From assembly GCA_946480605.1 (NCBI GenBank), contig CAMLKW010000112.1:1-13757 (forward strand): a stretch of DNA of 13,757 nt. Reading direction: 5' to 3'. Within the stretch, counting starts at the first letter, position 1; every line of letters starts with the position of its first letter. A program made the position numbers and the translations under genes. Shown in pieces: positions 1 to 7,082 of this stretch. The stretch comes from an uncultured Roseateles sp. (GTDB taxonomy: Bacteria > Pseudomonadota > Gammaproteobacteria > Burkholderiales > Burkholderiaceae). Below the pieces are notes generated by a model, which saw only the letters and a program-made list of their open reading frames with translations, was not told where the DNA came from and did no database searches.

Positions 1-246
1 GACTGCCCCAAGGCCAGCATGTACATCTGGGCCCGCATCCCCGAGCCCTACCGCGAACTGGGCTCGCTGGAGTTCGCGCGCCAGCTGCTGGAGAAGGCCA
101 AGGTCTGCGTGTCGCCCGGCATAGGCTTCGGCGACCATGGCGACGGCCATGTGCGCTTCGCGCTGATCGAGAACGAGGCGCGCATCCGCCAGGCGGTGCG
201 CGGCATCAAGGCGATGTTCAAGGCGGACGGGGTGCTGAAGACCTGA
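1..246 (+). CDS. alaC: PLP-dependent aminotransferase, AlaC-like, C-terminal part
   Basis: This is the last 81 codons of a gene that begins left of the window; the frame is open from base 1 to the TGA at 244-246. The visible part reads as the C-terminal small domain of a class I/II aminotransferase: a [12 protein letters not shown] stretch, then [10 protein letters not shown], then [12 protein letters not shown] with the Arg that in this fold binds the substrate carboxylate. These stretches resemble the AlaC / LL-DAP-aminotransferase-like group, which makes alanine from pyruvate and glutamate in the cytoplasm. The PLP lysine lies outside the window, so substrate cannot be judged here. The gene ends 4 bp from the stop of a convergent gene, with no obvious terminator between them. 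The aminotransferase family is secure; the alaC name is less so. Confidence 0.85.
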   Translation, partial: DCPKASMYIWARIPEPYRELGSLEFARQLLEKAKVCVSPGIGFGDHGDGHVRFALIENEARIRQAVRGIKAMFKADGVLKT

Positions 247-250
247 GCCT

Positions 251-757
251 TCAGCGCGTGGGCGACGCGATGCCGTGGCTGCGCCACAGCTCCAGCCCGC
301 CCACGGCCAGCACATGGTCTTCCCAGCCGTCCAGGCCCGAGACGACCAGCATGCCCACGCGCCCCTTGCCGCGGAGCACCAGCGGCACGGCGCCGCCCTC
401 GGCGCGGAACAGCTCCGGGTCCAGCCCGGTCTCCTTGCCGAAGTCGGCCCCGCGTTCGAGGAACTGCTGCCGCACCATCCACGAGCTGTGGCCGAAACGG
501 CGGGCCACGTTTTTCTTCTTGTTGACCCAGTCGGCATTGCCGGCGCCCGTACCATCCATGAAGTAGACGAACAGCGGGTGGGTTTCCGTCTCGATGTGGA
601 TGGCGATGGGCCGGCCCGGAAACCAGTCCAGCGCCAGCGCCACGATGGCCTGGCCGATGGCCATCGCATCCGCCGCGTTCAGCCGGTCGAACACCAGCGA
701 ATCTTCCTGGGCCGCGCAGTCGGCAACGGTGGCGGGCGCTTTCGGGATCCTGTCCAT
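251..757 (-). CDS. UPF0303 family protein (HbpS-like haem-degrading domain)
   Basis: A 168-residue cytoplasmic protein of the UPF0303 group (YBR137W-like) within the HbpS/GlcG haem-degrading-domain superfamily. Visible family marks, in order, are PIAIHIET at about 50-57, LFVYFMDGTG at 62-71 followed by NADWVNKKKN, RFGHSSWMVR at 87-96, and a C-terminal VGMLVVSGL at 134-142 followed by EDH at 146-148. The length fits the family. Members have been linked to haem binding or degradation, but the cellular role is mostly unproven and no function is claimed here. The frame stays open upstream to 1093, over gph, but the ATG at 757 is chosen because family homology starts just after it, GAGAAG lies 3 bp upstream, and it leaves a normal divergent gap with gph. 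It is convergent with the aminotransferase and divergent from gph. Confidence 0.85.
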   Translation of the reverse strand: MDRIPKAPATVADCAAQEDSLVFDRLNAADAMAIGQAIVALALDWFPGRPIAIHIETETHPLFVYFMDGTGAGNADWVNKKKNVARRFGHSSWMVRQQFLERGADFGKETGLDPELFRAEGGAVPLVLRGKGRVGMLVVSGLDGWEDHVLAVGGLELWRSHGIASPTR

Positions 758-814
758 GGGGCTTCTCGGGTGGGTTCGATGCCGGATCGTAGGACCGTAC
801 TTTCCTGAAACCTG

Positions 815-1492
815 ATGAATCCGATGCCCCACACACCGCTCCCTAAGGCCTGCATGCTGGACCTGGACGGCACCCTGGTCGACACGCTGGGCGACTTTGT
901 CGCCGTGCTGGGCCTGACGCTGGCCGACCTGGGCCTGCCGGCCGTCAGCCGCGATTTCGTCGAGCACACGATTGGCCGTGGCGGCGAGCACCTGGTGCGC
1001 ATGACGCTGGCCGAGGCAGGCGGCGAACCGGCGCTGTTCGACCACGCCTGGGCGCTGTACCAGCGCCACTACGCCGCCGTGAACGGCGAGCATGCGGCCG
1101 TGTACCCCGGTGTCGTCGAAGGGTTGGAGCTGCTGCGCTCGCAGGGCCTTCCGCTGGCGGTGCTGACCAACAAGCCCGCCGCGCCGGCTGCCGAGCTGCT
1201 GAAGCGCAAGGGGCTGGACGGCTATTTCGCCCAGGTGTTCGGCGGCGACAGCTTCCCGAAGAAGAAGCCCGACCCGCTGCCGCTGATCAAGACCTGCGAG
1301 GCGCTGGGCACGCCGCCGTCAGCGACCTGGATGGTGGGCGACTCGCGCAACGACGCCGAGGCGGCGCGAGCGGCCGGCTGCCCGCTGGTGCTGGTGACCT
1401 ACGGCTACAACCACGGCGAGGACATCCGCGCCGTGGCGGCGCTGCAGCATGTGCAACGCCTGGACGAGATCAGCGGCGGCGTTCTTTCTTGA
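815..1492 (+). CDS. gph: Phosphoglycolate phosphatase (HAD superfamily)
   Basis: A 225-residue HAD hydrolase expected to dephosphorylate 2-phosphoglycolate, clearing a by-product of DNA repair or oxygenation. All four HAD motifs are present: DLDGTLVDT with nucleophile Asp16 and acid/base Asp18; VLTNKPA with Thr118; the lysine motif KKKPDP around Lys151; and VGDSRND with Asp176 and Asp180. The cap domain between motifs I and II (about 25-100) is helical, as in Gph. A second ATG nine bases downstream (824) is an equally possible start because neither has a strong ribosome binding site. gph is commonly found beside trpE in Burkholderiales; here an opposite-strand gene and the trp leader intervene. 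The last 23 bp overlap the convergent neighbour. Substrate is inferred from family and context. Confidence 0.92.
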   Translation: MNPMPHTPLPKACMLDLDGTLVDTLGDFVAVLGLTLADLGLPAVSRDFVEHTIGRGGEHLVRMTLAEAGGEPALFDHAWALYQRHYAAVNGEHAAVYPGVVEGLELLRSQGLPLAVLTNKPAAPAAELLKRKGLDGYFAQVFGGDSFPKKKPDPLPLIKTCEALGTPPSATWMVGDSRNDAEAARAAGCPLVLVTYGYNHGEDIRAVAALQHVQRLDEISGGVLS

Positions 1493-2066
1493 TGCCCAAG
1501 AGCGCGTCCTTCAGCGAATCGTCGGCCGGCTTGTCGCCCAGCCAGATGCGCAGCAGCGACGTGAAGAACTCGGGCTCCTTGATCGGCTCGTTCATGGGCT
1601 TGCCGTTCAGCAGCACGGTGGAGCCCACGCCGGGCACGTAGTCCACCGAGAAGCTGTCGCCGCTGTTGAGCTGCTTGCGGCTGGCGAACATCTCGCTGAG
1701 CTTGAGCACGCCGTTGATGGACTTGACGAACTCGTCGCGCGGCGAGTTGGCCTCCATGCCCTTGGTGAACAGCTTGCCCAGCTCGTTGCCGTCTATGTCG
1801 CGCAGCATGTGGATGCTGATGCGCTTGGGGCCGGGCGCGGCGTAGACCTCGGCCGGCGTGGCGGCCTTGGCGGTCAGGTACAGGCCGGCCGTGTAGACCT
1901 TGACGACGAACTTGTAGCGCGTGCCCGCGCCATTGAGCTGCAGCTTCTGGCCCGCCAGGTCCAGCGCCGACTCGTACTTGACGTTGCTCACCTCGACCAC
2001 CTGGGCCCAGGCGCCCCCGCTCAGGCTGCCCACGACCAGGCAGGCCGCGACGATGAATGCGCGCAT
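1470..2066 (-). CDS. Secreted chalcone-isomerase-like protein
   Basis: A 198-residue protein with a clear Sec signal peptide: Met-Arg, a hydrophobic core, and an AWA-Q cleavage site after about residue 21, so it should be periplasmic. The mature part resembles bacterial chalcone-isomerase-like proteins, with a FVVKVYTAGLYL strand, an AAPGPKRISIHMLRDID segment, and a later FSVDYVPGVGSTVLLNG segment. In bacteria this fold usually binds fatty acids or other small lipids and is not a true flavonoid isomerase; the role here is unknown. The frame is open upstream to 2273, but the ATG at 2066 is chosen because it gives the signal peptide and has GGAG 6 bp upstream. It overlaps the 3' end of gph by 23 bp, tail to tail. 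Its promoter must share the 2067-2160 gap with the trp leader. Confidence 0.83.
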   Translation of the reverse strand: MRAFIVAACLVVGSLSGGAWAQVVEVSNVKYESALDLAGQKLQLNGAGTRYKFVVKVYTAGLYLTAKAATPAEVYAAPGPKRISIHMLRDIDGNELGKLFTKGMEANSPRDEFVKSINGVLKLSEMFASRKQLNSGDSFSVDYVPGVGSTVLLNGKPMNEPIKEPEFFTSLLRIWLGDKPADDSLKDALLGIKKERRR

Positions 2067-2160
2067 ATCTCGCTCCGTTGTTCTGCCGCGATGGCGGCGT
2101 CTCCGTGAGCCGAAGTATGGCGCGGCCCGTGTGAATACCCGCTGATACACTGGACCGACC

Positions 2161-2241
2161 ATGTTCATCACGCGCAAGCACATCACGGGGTCGAGCGACC
2201 GGGGAGCCTGGCCCTGGCGTCCCTGGGCCACCGCCGTTTGA
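2161..2241 (+). CDS. trpL: trp operon leader peptide
   Basis: A 26-codon ORF starting with ATG at 2161 and ending with TGA at 2239-2241, 98 bp before trpE. The peptide starts MFITRKH and ends AWPWRPWATAV, so Trp occurs at residues 17, 19 and 22; three UGG codons in six is far above expectation. It is followed by mutually exclusive hairpins ending in a U-tract, as in classical ribosome-mediated attenuation. A short GGA at 2152-2154 could be a weak ribosome binding site. Alternatively, an extended -10-like TGATACACT at 2143-2151 would start transcription within about 10 bases of the ATG, giving a nearly leaderless message, as reported for rhizobial and some streptomycete trp leaders. The start is inferred; the Trp cluster is directly seen. 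Confidence 0.85.
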   Translation: MFITRKHITGSSDRGAWPWRPWATAV

Positions 2242-2258
2242 TGCCGCTTGGCGCGCCC
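2209..2258 (+). promoter_or_regulatory. trp attenuator: pause hairpin and antiterminator
   Basis: Two alternative RNA pairings are visible by hand. The 1:2 hairpin pairs TGGCCC (2209-2214) with GGGCCA (2225-2230), and its left arm contains the first Trp codon. The 2:3 antiterminator pairs GGGC (2225-2228) with GCCC (2255-2258) and CGCC (2232-2235) with GGCG (2250-2253), with a small internal loop between them. The 2:3 pairing uses the right arm of 1:2 and the left arm of the downstream terminator, so the three structures exclude one another. A ribosome stalled at Trp17 would cover the left arm of 1:2 and leave 2225 onward free, favouring read-through into trpE when charged tRNA-Trp is scarce. 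Energies were not computed. Confidence 0.75.
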
Positions 2259-2270
2259 TGACGCGCTTTT
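2250..2270 (+). terminator. trp attenuator terminator hairpin (3:4)
   Basis: GGCGCG (2250-2255) pairs with CGCGCT (2262-2267), five G-C pairs plus one G-U, around the loop CCCTGA, and is followed at once by a T-run (2267-2270). It lies 8 bp after the leader peptide stop and 70 bp before trpE, the expected place for an intrinsic attenuator. The stem is short and the U-tract has only four residues, so termination may be partial. A second hairpin without a U-tract follows (GCCCG 2280-2284 with CGGGC 2293-2297). Confidence 0.7.
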
Positions 2271-2339
2271 CATCGCGTTGCCCGTTCTCCACCGGGCTGC
2301 ACGCCAAGCCCTGAAGCTGTCTTTTCAAGGTTTGACGTC

Positions 2340-3827
2340 GTGATCACTGAAATCGAATTCCAGAGCCTCGCCGCCGAGGGCTACAACCGCATCCCGCTCA
2401 TCAGCGAAGCCTTTGCGGACCTCGAAACCCCGCTGTCCCTGTACCTCAAGCTGTGCTCCGGCTCCGGCCACGGGCGCAACAGCTTCCTGCTGGAGTCCGT
2501 CGTCGGCGGCGAGCGCTTCGGGCGCTACTCCTTCATCGGCCTGCCGGCGCGCACGCTGATCCGCGCCACCGGCACGCACTGCGAGGTGCTGACCGACGGC
2601 CAGATCGTCGAGACGGCTGATGCCAACCCGCTGGACTTCATCGCGGCCTACCAGGACCGCATCAAGCCCAAGATCCCCGCCGGCCTGCCGCGCTTCTGCG
2701 GCGGCCTGGCCGGCTACTTCGGCTACGAGGCCGTGCGCGCCATCGAGAAGAAGCTGGACCGCGCGCACCAGGGCGAAGGCCTGGGCACGCCGGACATCGT
2801 GCTACTGCTGTCCGAGGAGATCGCCGTCATCGACAACCTGTCGGGGCGGCTCTACCTCATCGTCTGGGCCGACCCGCGCCAGCCCGAGGCCTATTTCCGT
2901 GCCAAGAAACGCCTGTCGGCGCTGCGCGACAAGCTGACCTACTCGGTCAGCGTGCCGCGCGTGCAGCGCAGCGAATCGCACCCGGTCACGCGCGGCTTCG
3001 CCAAGGCCGACTACCTGGTCGCCGTGCAGAAGGCCAAGGACTACATCGCCGCCGGCGACCTGATGCAGGTACAGGTGGGCCAGCGCATCTCCAAGCCCTA
3101 CAAGGCCGAGCCCATCGCGCTGTACCGCGCGCTGCGGGCGCTGAACCCGAGCCCCTACATGTACTTCTACGACCTGGGCGACTTCCAGATCGTCGGCGCC
3201 AGCCCGGAGATCCTGGTGCGTGAAGAACATGCCAGCGACGGTTCGCGCAAGGTCACGATCCGGCCTCTCGCCGGCACCCGCCCGCGCGGGGCGACGACGG
3301 AGCGAGATCTGGAACTGGAAGCCGAGCTGCAGGCCGATCCCAAGGAACGCGCCGAGCATCTGATGCTGATCGACCTGGCGCGCAACGACATCGGCCGCAT
3401 CGCGCGCACCGGCAGCGTCAAGGTCACGCAGGCCTTCGTCGTCGAGCGCTACTCGCACGTGATGCACATCGTGTCCAACGTCGAAGGCGTGCTGCGGCCC
3501 GAGGTGGGCCAGCTGGACGTGCTGAAGGCCACCTTCCCGGCCGGCACGCTGACCGGTGCGCCCAAGGTGCGCGCGATGGAGCTCATCGACGAGCTGGAGC
3601 CCGTGCAGCGCGGCATCTACGGCGGAGCCTGCGGCTACTTGAGCTTTGCCGGCGACATGGACCTGGCGATTGCGATCCGCACCGGCATCATCAAGAACGG
3701 CACGCTGTATGTGCAGGCCGCTGCGGGGGTTGTCGCGGATTCAGTGCCCGAACTTGAGTGGCAAGAGACCGAAGCCAAAGCCAGAGCGCTGCTGCGCGCC
3801 GCCGAACTCGTCGAGGAGGGCTTCTAA
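2340..3827 (+). CDS. trpE: Anthranilate synthase component I
   Basis: A 495-residue cytoplasmic enzyme that converts chorismate and ammonia (from TrpG) to anthranilate, the first committed step of tryptophan synthesis. The N-terminal domain carries LLES at 50-53, and NPSPYMYF occurs at 269-276; in enterobacterial TrpE both form the tryptophan feedback site, so allosteric inhibition is probably kept. The C-terminal chorismate-binding domain shows IRPLAGTRPRG (308-318), HLMLIDLARNDIGR (340-353), FPAGTLTGAPK (399-409), GIYGGACGY (425-433) and WQETEAKA (474-481). Length is normal for a stand-alone TrpE. The start is GTG at 2340, with AAGG at 2327-2330 nine bases upstream; a GTG start should lower translation. 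Expression is likely controlled by the upstream attenuator. The stop abuts the trpG start codon. Confidence 0.98.
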   Translation: MITEIEFQSLAAEGYNRIPLISEAFADLETPLSLYLKLCSGSGHGRNSFLLESVVGGERFGRYSFIGLPARTLIRATGTHCEVLTDGQIVETADANPLDFIAAYQDRIKPKIPAGLPRFCGGLAGYFGYEAVRAIEKKLDRAHQGEGLGTPDIVLLLSEEIAVIDNLSGRLYLIVWADPRQPEAYFRAKKRLSALRDKLTYSVSVPRVQRSESHPVTRGFAKADYLVAVQKAKDYIAAGDLMQVQVGQRISKPYKAEPIALYRALRALNPSPYMYFYDLGDFQIVGASPEILVREEHASDGSRKVTIRPLAGTRPRGATTERDLELEAELQADPKERAEHLMLIDLARNDIGRIARTGSVKVTQAFVVERYSHVMHIVSNVEGVLRPEVGQLDVLKATFPAGTLTGAPKVRAMELIDELEPVQRGIYGGACGYLSFAGDMDLAIAIRTGIIKNGTLYVQAAAGVVADSVPELEWQETEAKARALLRAAELVEEGF

Positions 3828-4412
3828 ATGCTGCTGATGATCGACAACTACGACAGCTTCACGTTCAACATCGTCCAATACTTCGGTGAACTGGGCGCCG
3901 ACGTGAAGGTGGTGCGCAATGACGAGATCACGGTCGCTGAAATGGCTGCTCTGGATCCCGACCACATCGTGTTCTCGCCCGGCCCCTGCACGCCCAACGA
4001 GGCGGGTGTGTGCGTGGAAGCCATCCAGCACTTCATCGGCAAGAAGCCGCTGCTGGGCGTGTGTCTGGGCCACCAGGCCATGGGCCAGGCGCTGGGCGGA
4101 AGGATCATCCGCGCGAAGACGCAGATGCACGGCAAGGCCAGCACCATCACGACGGACCAGCGCGGTGTCTACACCGGCCTGCCCAAGGACTTCTCGGTGA
4201 TCCGCTACCACTCGCTGGTCATCGAGGAAGCGACCTGCCCGGCGGTGCTGGAGATCACGTCGCGCAGCGATGACGGCGAGATCATGGGCGTGCGCCACCG
4301 CGAGCTGGCCGGCACGGCCACACCTCTGGAGGGCGTGCAGTTCCACCCCGAGTCCATCCTCAGCGAGCATGGCCACGCGATGCTGCGCAACTTCCTGGAG
4401 CTGCGGCCATGA
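3828..4412 (+). CDS. trpG: Anthranilate synthase component II (glutamine amidotransferase)
   Basis: A 194-residue class I glutamine amidotransferase that hydrolyses glutamine and channels ammonia to TrpE. The triad is complete: Cys79 in [11 protein letters not shown], and His173 with Glu175 in VQFHPES. The N-terminal [14 protein letters not shown] and the FSPGPCTP oxyanion-side motif are typical. Some bacteria share this subunit with para-aminobenzoate synthase (PabA); whether that holds here cannot be told from one window. The ATG directly follows the trpE TAA with no gap, and a strong GAGGAGGG ribosome binding site sits at the end of trpE (3813-3820), consistent with equimolar coupled synthesis of the two subunits. 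Confidence 0.97.
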   Translation: MLLMIDNYDSFTFNIVQYFGELGADVKVVRNDEITVAEMAALDPDHIVFSPGPCTPNEAGVCVEAIQHFIGKKPLLGVCLGHQAMGQALGGRIIRAKTQMHGKASTITTDQRGVYTGLPKDFSVIRYHSLVIEEATCPAVLEITSRSDDGEIMGVRHRELAGTATPLEGVQFHPESILSEHGHAMLRNFLELRP

Positions 4413-4489
4413 GCGCCGCGCCGGGCCGCCCCAAGCAAGCTCACACCCCCGCGGGGGGACAGGCCGCAGGCCGAAGGGGGCACCAGTGA
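4409..4489 (+). other. Possible 26-codon coupling ORF between trpG and ltaE
   Basis: An ATG at 4409 overlaps the trpG stop (ATGA), with GGAG 8 bases upstream at 4397-4400, and opens a 26-codon frame whose TGA (4487-4489) overlaps the ltaE GTG start (GTGA). The product would be basic and rich in Ala, Gly and Arg, with no recognisable domain. It may only carry ribosomes across the spacer, or be chance in GC-rich DNA. No function is claimed. Confidence 0.3.
4446..4480. repeat. C/G palindromic spacer element, REP-like
   Basis: A perfect 12-bp palindrome CCCCCGCGGGGG (4446-4457) is followed by the tandem CAGGCCG CAGGCCG (4460-4473) and a G-run (4476-4480) that can alternatively pair with the first C-run. 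Similar C-run/G-run spacers, recalled from memory and not checked here, are common between genes in Burkholderiales genomes. It separates trpG from ltaE, and its last G-run also serves as the ltaE ribosome binding site. Confidence 0.5.
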
Positions 4490-5535
4490 CCGACTACGCC
4501 CCGTCTTCCGGCGGTGGCGGCCCGGCCACCGTTGTAGATCTCCGCAGCGACACCGTCACCAAGCCGACCGCTGCGATGCTTGAAGCGATCGCCGCCGCCA
4601 AGATCGGCGACGACGTCTTCGGCGACGACCCCACCGTCAACGCGCTGCAGGAGCGCGTCGCCGCGCTGCTGGGCAAGGAAGCCGCGCTGTTCATGGCCAG
4701 CGGCACGCAGAGCAACCTCTGCGGCCTGCTGGCGCACTGCGGCCGGGGCGACGAATACATCGTCGGCCAGCTGGCCCACACCTACCGCTACGAAGGTGGT
4801 GGTGCGGCGGTGCTGGGCGGCATCCAGCCCCAGCCCCTGCCCAACCAGCCCGACGGCACGCTGAAGCCGCAGGACATCGAGGCCGCCATCAAGCCCGACG
4901 ACCCGCATTTCGCGCGCACGCGTCTGCTGGCGCTGGAGAACACCTGGAGCGGCAACGTGCTGCCGGCCAGCTATGTGACTGACGCTTGCGAGCTGGCGCA
5001 TTCGCGCGGCCTGGCCACACACCTGGACGGCGCGCGGCTGTTCAACGCCGCGGTCGCGACGGGCCGCACGGTGGCCGAGCTGGCGCGGCATTTCGACTCG
5101 GTGTCCATCTGCTTCAGCAAGGGGCTGGGCGCACCCATAGGCTCCATGCTGGTGGGCTCCAAGGACCTGATCGCCCGCGCCCACCGCGTGCGCAAGATGG
5201 TGGGCGGTGGCATGCGCCAGGTGGGCCTGCTGGCCGCCGCGGCCGACCATGCGCTGACGCACCACGTCGAGCGGCTGGCCGATGACCATGCGCTGGCCAA
5301 GCGCCTGGCCCACGGTCTCGCGGCGCTGCCGGGTGTCACCGTCACGCCACCGCAGACGAATATCGTCTTCGCCCAGGTCAGCGACGGCCGCACGCCGGCG
5401 CTGCTGGAACACCTGAAATCGCGCGGCGTGCTGGCCACCGGCCTCATCGGCCTGCGCTTCGTGACCCATCTCGATGTCGATGCCGCCGGCGTCGACCACG
5501 CCATTGCCTCTGCGGCAGAGTTCTTGAAGGCCTGA
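4486..5535 (+). CDS. ltaE: Low-specificity L-threonine aldolase
   Basis: A 349-residue PLP enzyme of the threonine aldolase / beta-eliminating lyase family, expected to cleave L-threonine or L-allo-threonine to glycine and acetaldehyde. Marks in order are [11 protein letters not shown] (19-28), [13 protein letters not shown] (40-52), MASGTQSN (70-77), His98 in AHTYRYE (the PLP-stacking position), ENTWSGN (151-157), Asp181 in [10 protein letters not shown], and the Schiff-base Lys212 in [11 protein letters not shown]. Length is normal. The GTG at 4486 is chosen because AAGGGGG lies 5 bp upstream and homology begins about 18 residues in; upstream in-frame ATGs fall inside trpG. It sits between trpG and trpD and ends 1 bp before trpD, so it is transcribed with the trp genes although it does not act in tryptophan synthesis. 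Confidence 0.95.
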   Translation: MTDYAPSSGGGGPATVVDLRSDTVTKPTAAMLEAIAAAKIGDDVFGDDPTVNALQERVAALLGKEAALFMASGTQSNLCGLLAHCGRGDEYIVGQLAHTYRYEGGGAAVLGGIQPQPLPNQPDGTLKPQDIEAAIKPDDPHFARTRLLALENTWSGNVLPASYVTDACELAHSRGLATHLDGARLFNAAVATGRTVAELARHFDSVSICFSKGLGAPIGSMLVGSKDLIARAHRVRKMVGGGMRQVGLLAAAADHALTHHVERLADDHALAKRLAHGLAALPGVTVTPPQTNIVFAQVSDGRTPALLEHLKSRGVLATGLIGLRFVTHLDVDAAGVDHAIASAAEFLKA

Positions 5536-5536
5536 C

Positions 5537-6571
5537 ATGCCCATCACCGACACCGAAGCCCTGACCCGCGTCATCGAGCACCGCGAGATCTTCCACGACG
5601 AGATGCTGACGCTGATGCGCCGCATCATGGCCGGCGAGATGTCGCCCGTCATCGCCGCGGCGCTGCTGACCGGCCTGCGCGTGAAGAAGGAAACCATCGG
5701 CGAGATCACCGCCGCCGCGCAGGTGATGCGCGAGTTCAGCACCAAGGTGCACGTCAAGGACGCGACCCACATGGTGGACATCGTGGGCACGGGCGGCGAC
5801 GGTGCCAACACCTTCAACATCTCCACCTGCTCGATGTTCGTGGCCGCCGCCGCAGGCGCCAAGGTCAGCAAACATGGCGGGCGCGGCGTGTCGAGCAAAA
5901 GCGGCAGCGCCGATGTGATGGAAGCCCTGGGCATCCACATCAACCTCAAGCCCGAGCAGATCGCCCAGTGCATTGCCGACGTCGGCATCGGCTTCATGTT
6001 CGCGCCCAACCACCACCCCGCCATGAAGAACGTGGCCCCGGTGCGCAAGGAGCTGGGCGTGCGCACCATCTTCAACATCCTGGGCCCGCTGACCAACCCG
6101 GCCGGCGCGCCCAACATCCTGATGGGCGTCTTCCACCCCGACCTCGTCGGCATCCAGGTGCGCGTGCTGCAGCGCCTGGGCGCCGAGCATGCACTGGTGG
6201 TCTACGGCAAGGATGGCATGGACGAGATTTCCCTCGGCGCGACGACGCTGGTCGGCGAGCTCAAGGACGGCGCCGTGCGCGAGTACGAGATCCATCCCGA
6301 GGACTTCGGCTTCGCGATGGCCAGCAACCGCAGCCTCAAGGTCGAAGGGCCGGAGCAGTCGCGCCAGATGCTGCTGGCCGTGCTGGACGGCCAGGCCGGC
6401 CCGGCGCGCGACATCGTGCTGCTGAACGCCGGTGCGACGCTGTATGCCGCCAACGTGGCTTCCTCGCTGGCCGACGGCATCGCCCGCGCCCGCCAGGCGC
6501 TGGACAGCGGCGCCGCGCGCGCCAAGCTGGACGCCTTCGTCAAGGCGACGCAGAGGCTGGGCGCCGCGTGA
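5537..6571 (+). CDS. trpD: Anthranilate phosphoribosyltransferase
   Basis: A 344-residue enzyme that transfers phosphoribose from PRPP to anthranilate. The PRPP site is seen as VGTGGDG (83-89), NTFNIST (91-97) and [15 protein letters not shown] (112-126). The anthranilate side shows [17 protein letters not shown] followed by the [14 protein letters not shown] loop, and the metal-binding acidic pair is in DGMDEIS. Length is typical of a single-function TrpD, not fused to TrpG. ATG at 5537 follows the ltaE stop by 1 bp, with GAAGG at 5526-5530. Its stop overlaps the next gene's GTG (GTGA), suggesting translational coupling. Confidence 0.98.
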   Translation: MPITDTEALTRVIEHREIFHDEMLTLMRRIMAGEMSPVIAAALLTGLRVKKETIGEITAAAQVMREFSTKVHVKDATHMVDIVGTGGDGANTFNISTCSMFVAAAAGAKVSKHGGRGVSSKSGSADVMEALGIHINLKPEQIAQCIADVGIGFMFAPNHHPAMKNVAPVRKELGVRTIFNILGPLTNPAGAPNILMGVFHPDLVGIQVRVLQRLGAEHALVVYGKDGMDEISLGATTLVGELKDGAVREYEIHPEDFGFAMASNRSLKVEGPEQSRQMLLAVLDGQAGPARDIVLLNAGATLYAANVASSLADGIARARQALDSGAARAKLDAFVKATQRLGAA

Positions 6572-7077
6572 GATCCACCGAGGCGCTGCTGCGCGGCATG
6601 GTCACGGACGCGCGCGACGCGGCCGAGCTGTGGTGCCCGCGGCTGGAGCCTCATCCGGCGGCGCTGGTTGCCGGCCTCGCAGGCGCTGCTTTGGGCGTCT
6701 TCAGCCATCGCCAGGGTTCGGCGCTGCTGGGCTGGATCGCGCTGGCGCTGTGCGTCGTCGGCATGGCGCTGTATGCCACGCTGCGCCGCGATGGCATCGG
6801 CTGGCGTCTGCACCTCGCCACGCCCGCGCGCATCGAACCCGTGGGCGTGGACGGCGAGGCGCGCACGCTGGACGGCACGGGCTGGTCCGTCTGCTGCGTG
6901 GGCGGCAACGGCCGGCGCACGCTGGCGCTGGAGTTCCGCCACGAGGACGGCGGCAAGCCGCTGCGCGTGTTCCAGACCCGCACCGGCGCCAACCGCGCCG
7001 AACATCAACTGACCAGCCAGCTCGCCGACACGCTCAGCGCGCGGCTGCACATGGGCCGCCAAGGCCTGAGTTTGTAG
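6568..7077 (+). CDS. Hypothetical two-TM membrane protein in trp operon
   Basis: A 169-residue protein not recognised as a known family. It has a short polar N-terminus, two hydrophobic segments (about 30-46 and 52-71) separated by HRQG, and a soluble C-terminal part of about 95 residues rich in beta-strand-like stretches ([27 protein letters not shown]). The likely topology is a membrane hairpin with both ends on one side, probably cytoplasmic. The GTG at 6568 is chosen because it overlaps the trpD stop; an in-frame ATG at 6598 would remove ten residues and leave both TM segments intact. It is 5 bp from trpC. The neat fit suggests a real co-translated gene, but nothing in the sequence ties it to tryptophan synthesis. 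Codon use resembles its neighbours. Confidence 0.75.
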   Translation: MRSTEALLRGMVTDARDAAELWCPRLEPHPAALVAGLAGAALGVFSHRQGSALLGWIALALCVVGMALYATLRRDGIGWRLHLATPARIEPVGVDGEARTLDGTGWSVCCVGGNGRRTLALEFRHEDGGKPLRVFQTRTGANRAEHQLTSQLADTLSARLHMGRQGLSL

Positions 7078-7082
7078 AAGAT

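Noticed and set aside
758..814. Sigma-70 promoters in the UPF0303/gph divergent gap
   Set aside because: Hexamers such as TACTTT and TACGAT match the -10 consensus only partly and have no acceptable -35 partner, so no promoter is claimed.
758..1093. Upstream extension of the UPF0303 frame
   Set aside because: It would overlap gph antisense and adds no family homology. The ATG at 757 has a ribosome binding site and matches family length.
2067..2273. Upstream extension of the chalcone-isomerase-like frame
   Set aside because: It would bury the signal peptide inside the protein and run antisense over the trp leader. The ATG at 2066 has GGAG upstream.
2280..2297. Second hairpin after the trp terminator (GCCCG with CGGGC)
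   Set aside because: It has no U-tract and is not needed by the attenuator pairings, so it is noted only in the terminator entry and not claimed as a separate regulatory site.
4441..6153. Minus-strand ORF of 570 codons
   Set aside because: It lies antisense over ltaE and trpD, whose motifs are complete. It is rich in His, Arg, Gly and Gln as expected from reading GC-rich genes backwards, and has no recognisable domain.
5968..6567. Upstream extension of the 169-residue gene frame through trpD
   Set aside because: The translation is Arg/Gly/Pro-rich noise in another frame of trpD. The GTG at 6568 overlapping the trpD stop is the sensible start.
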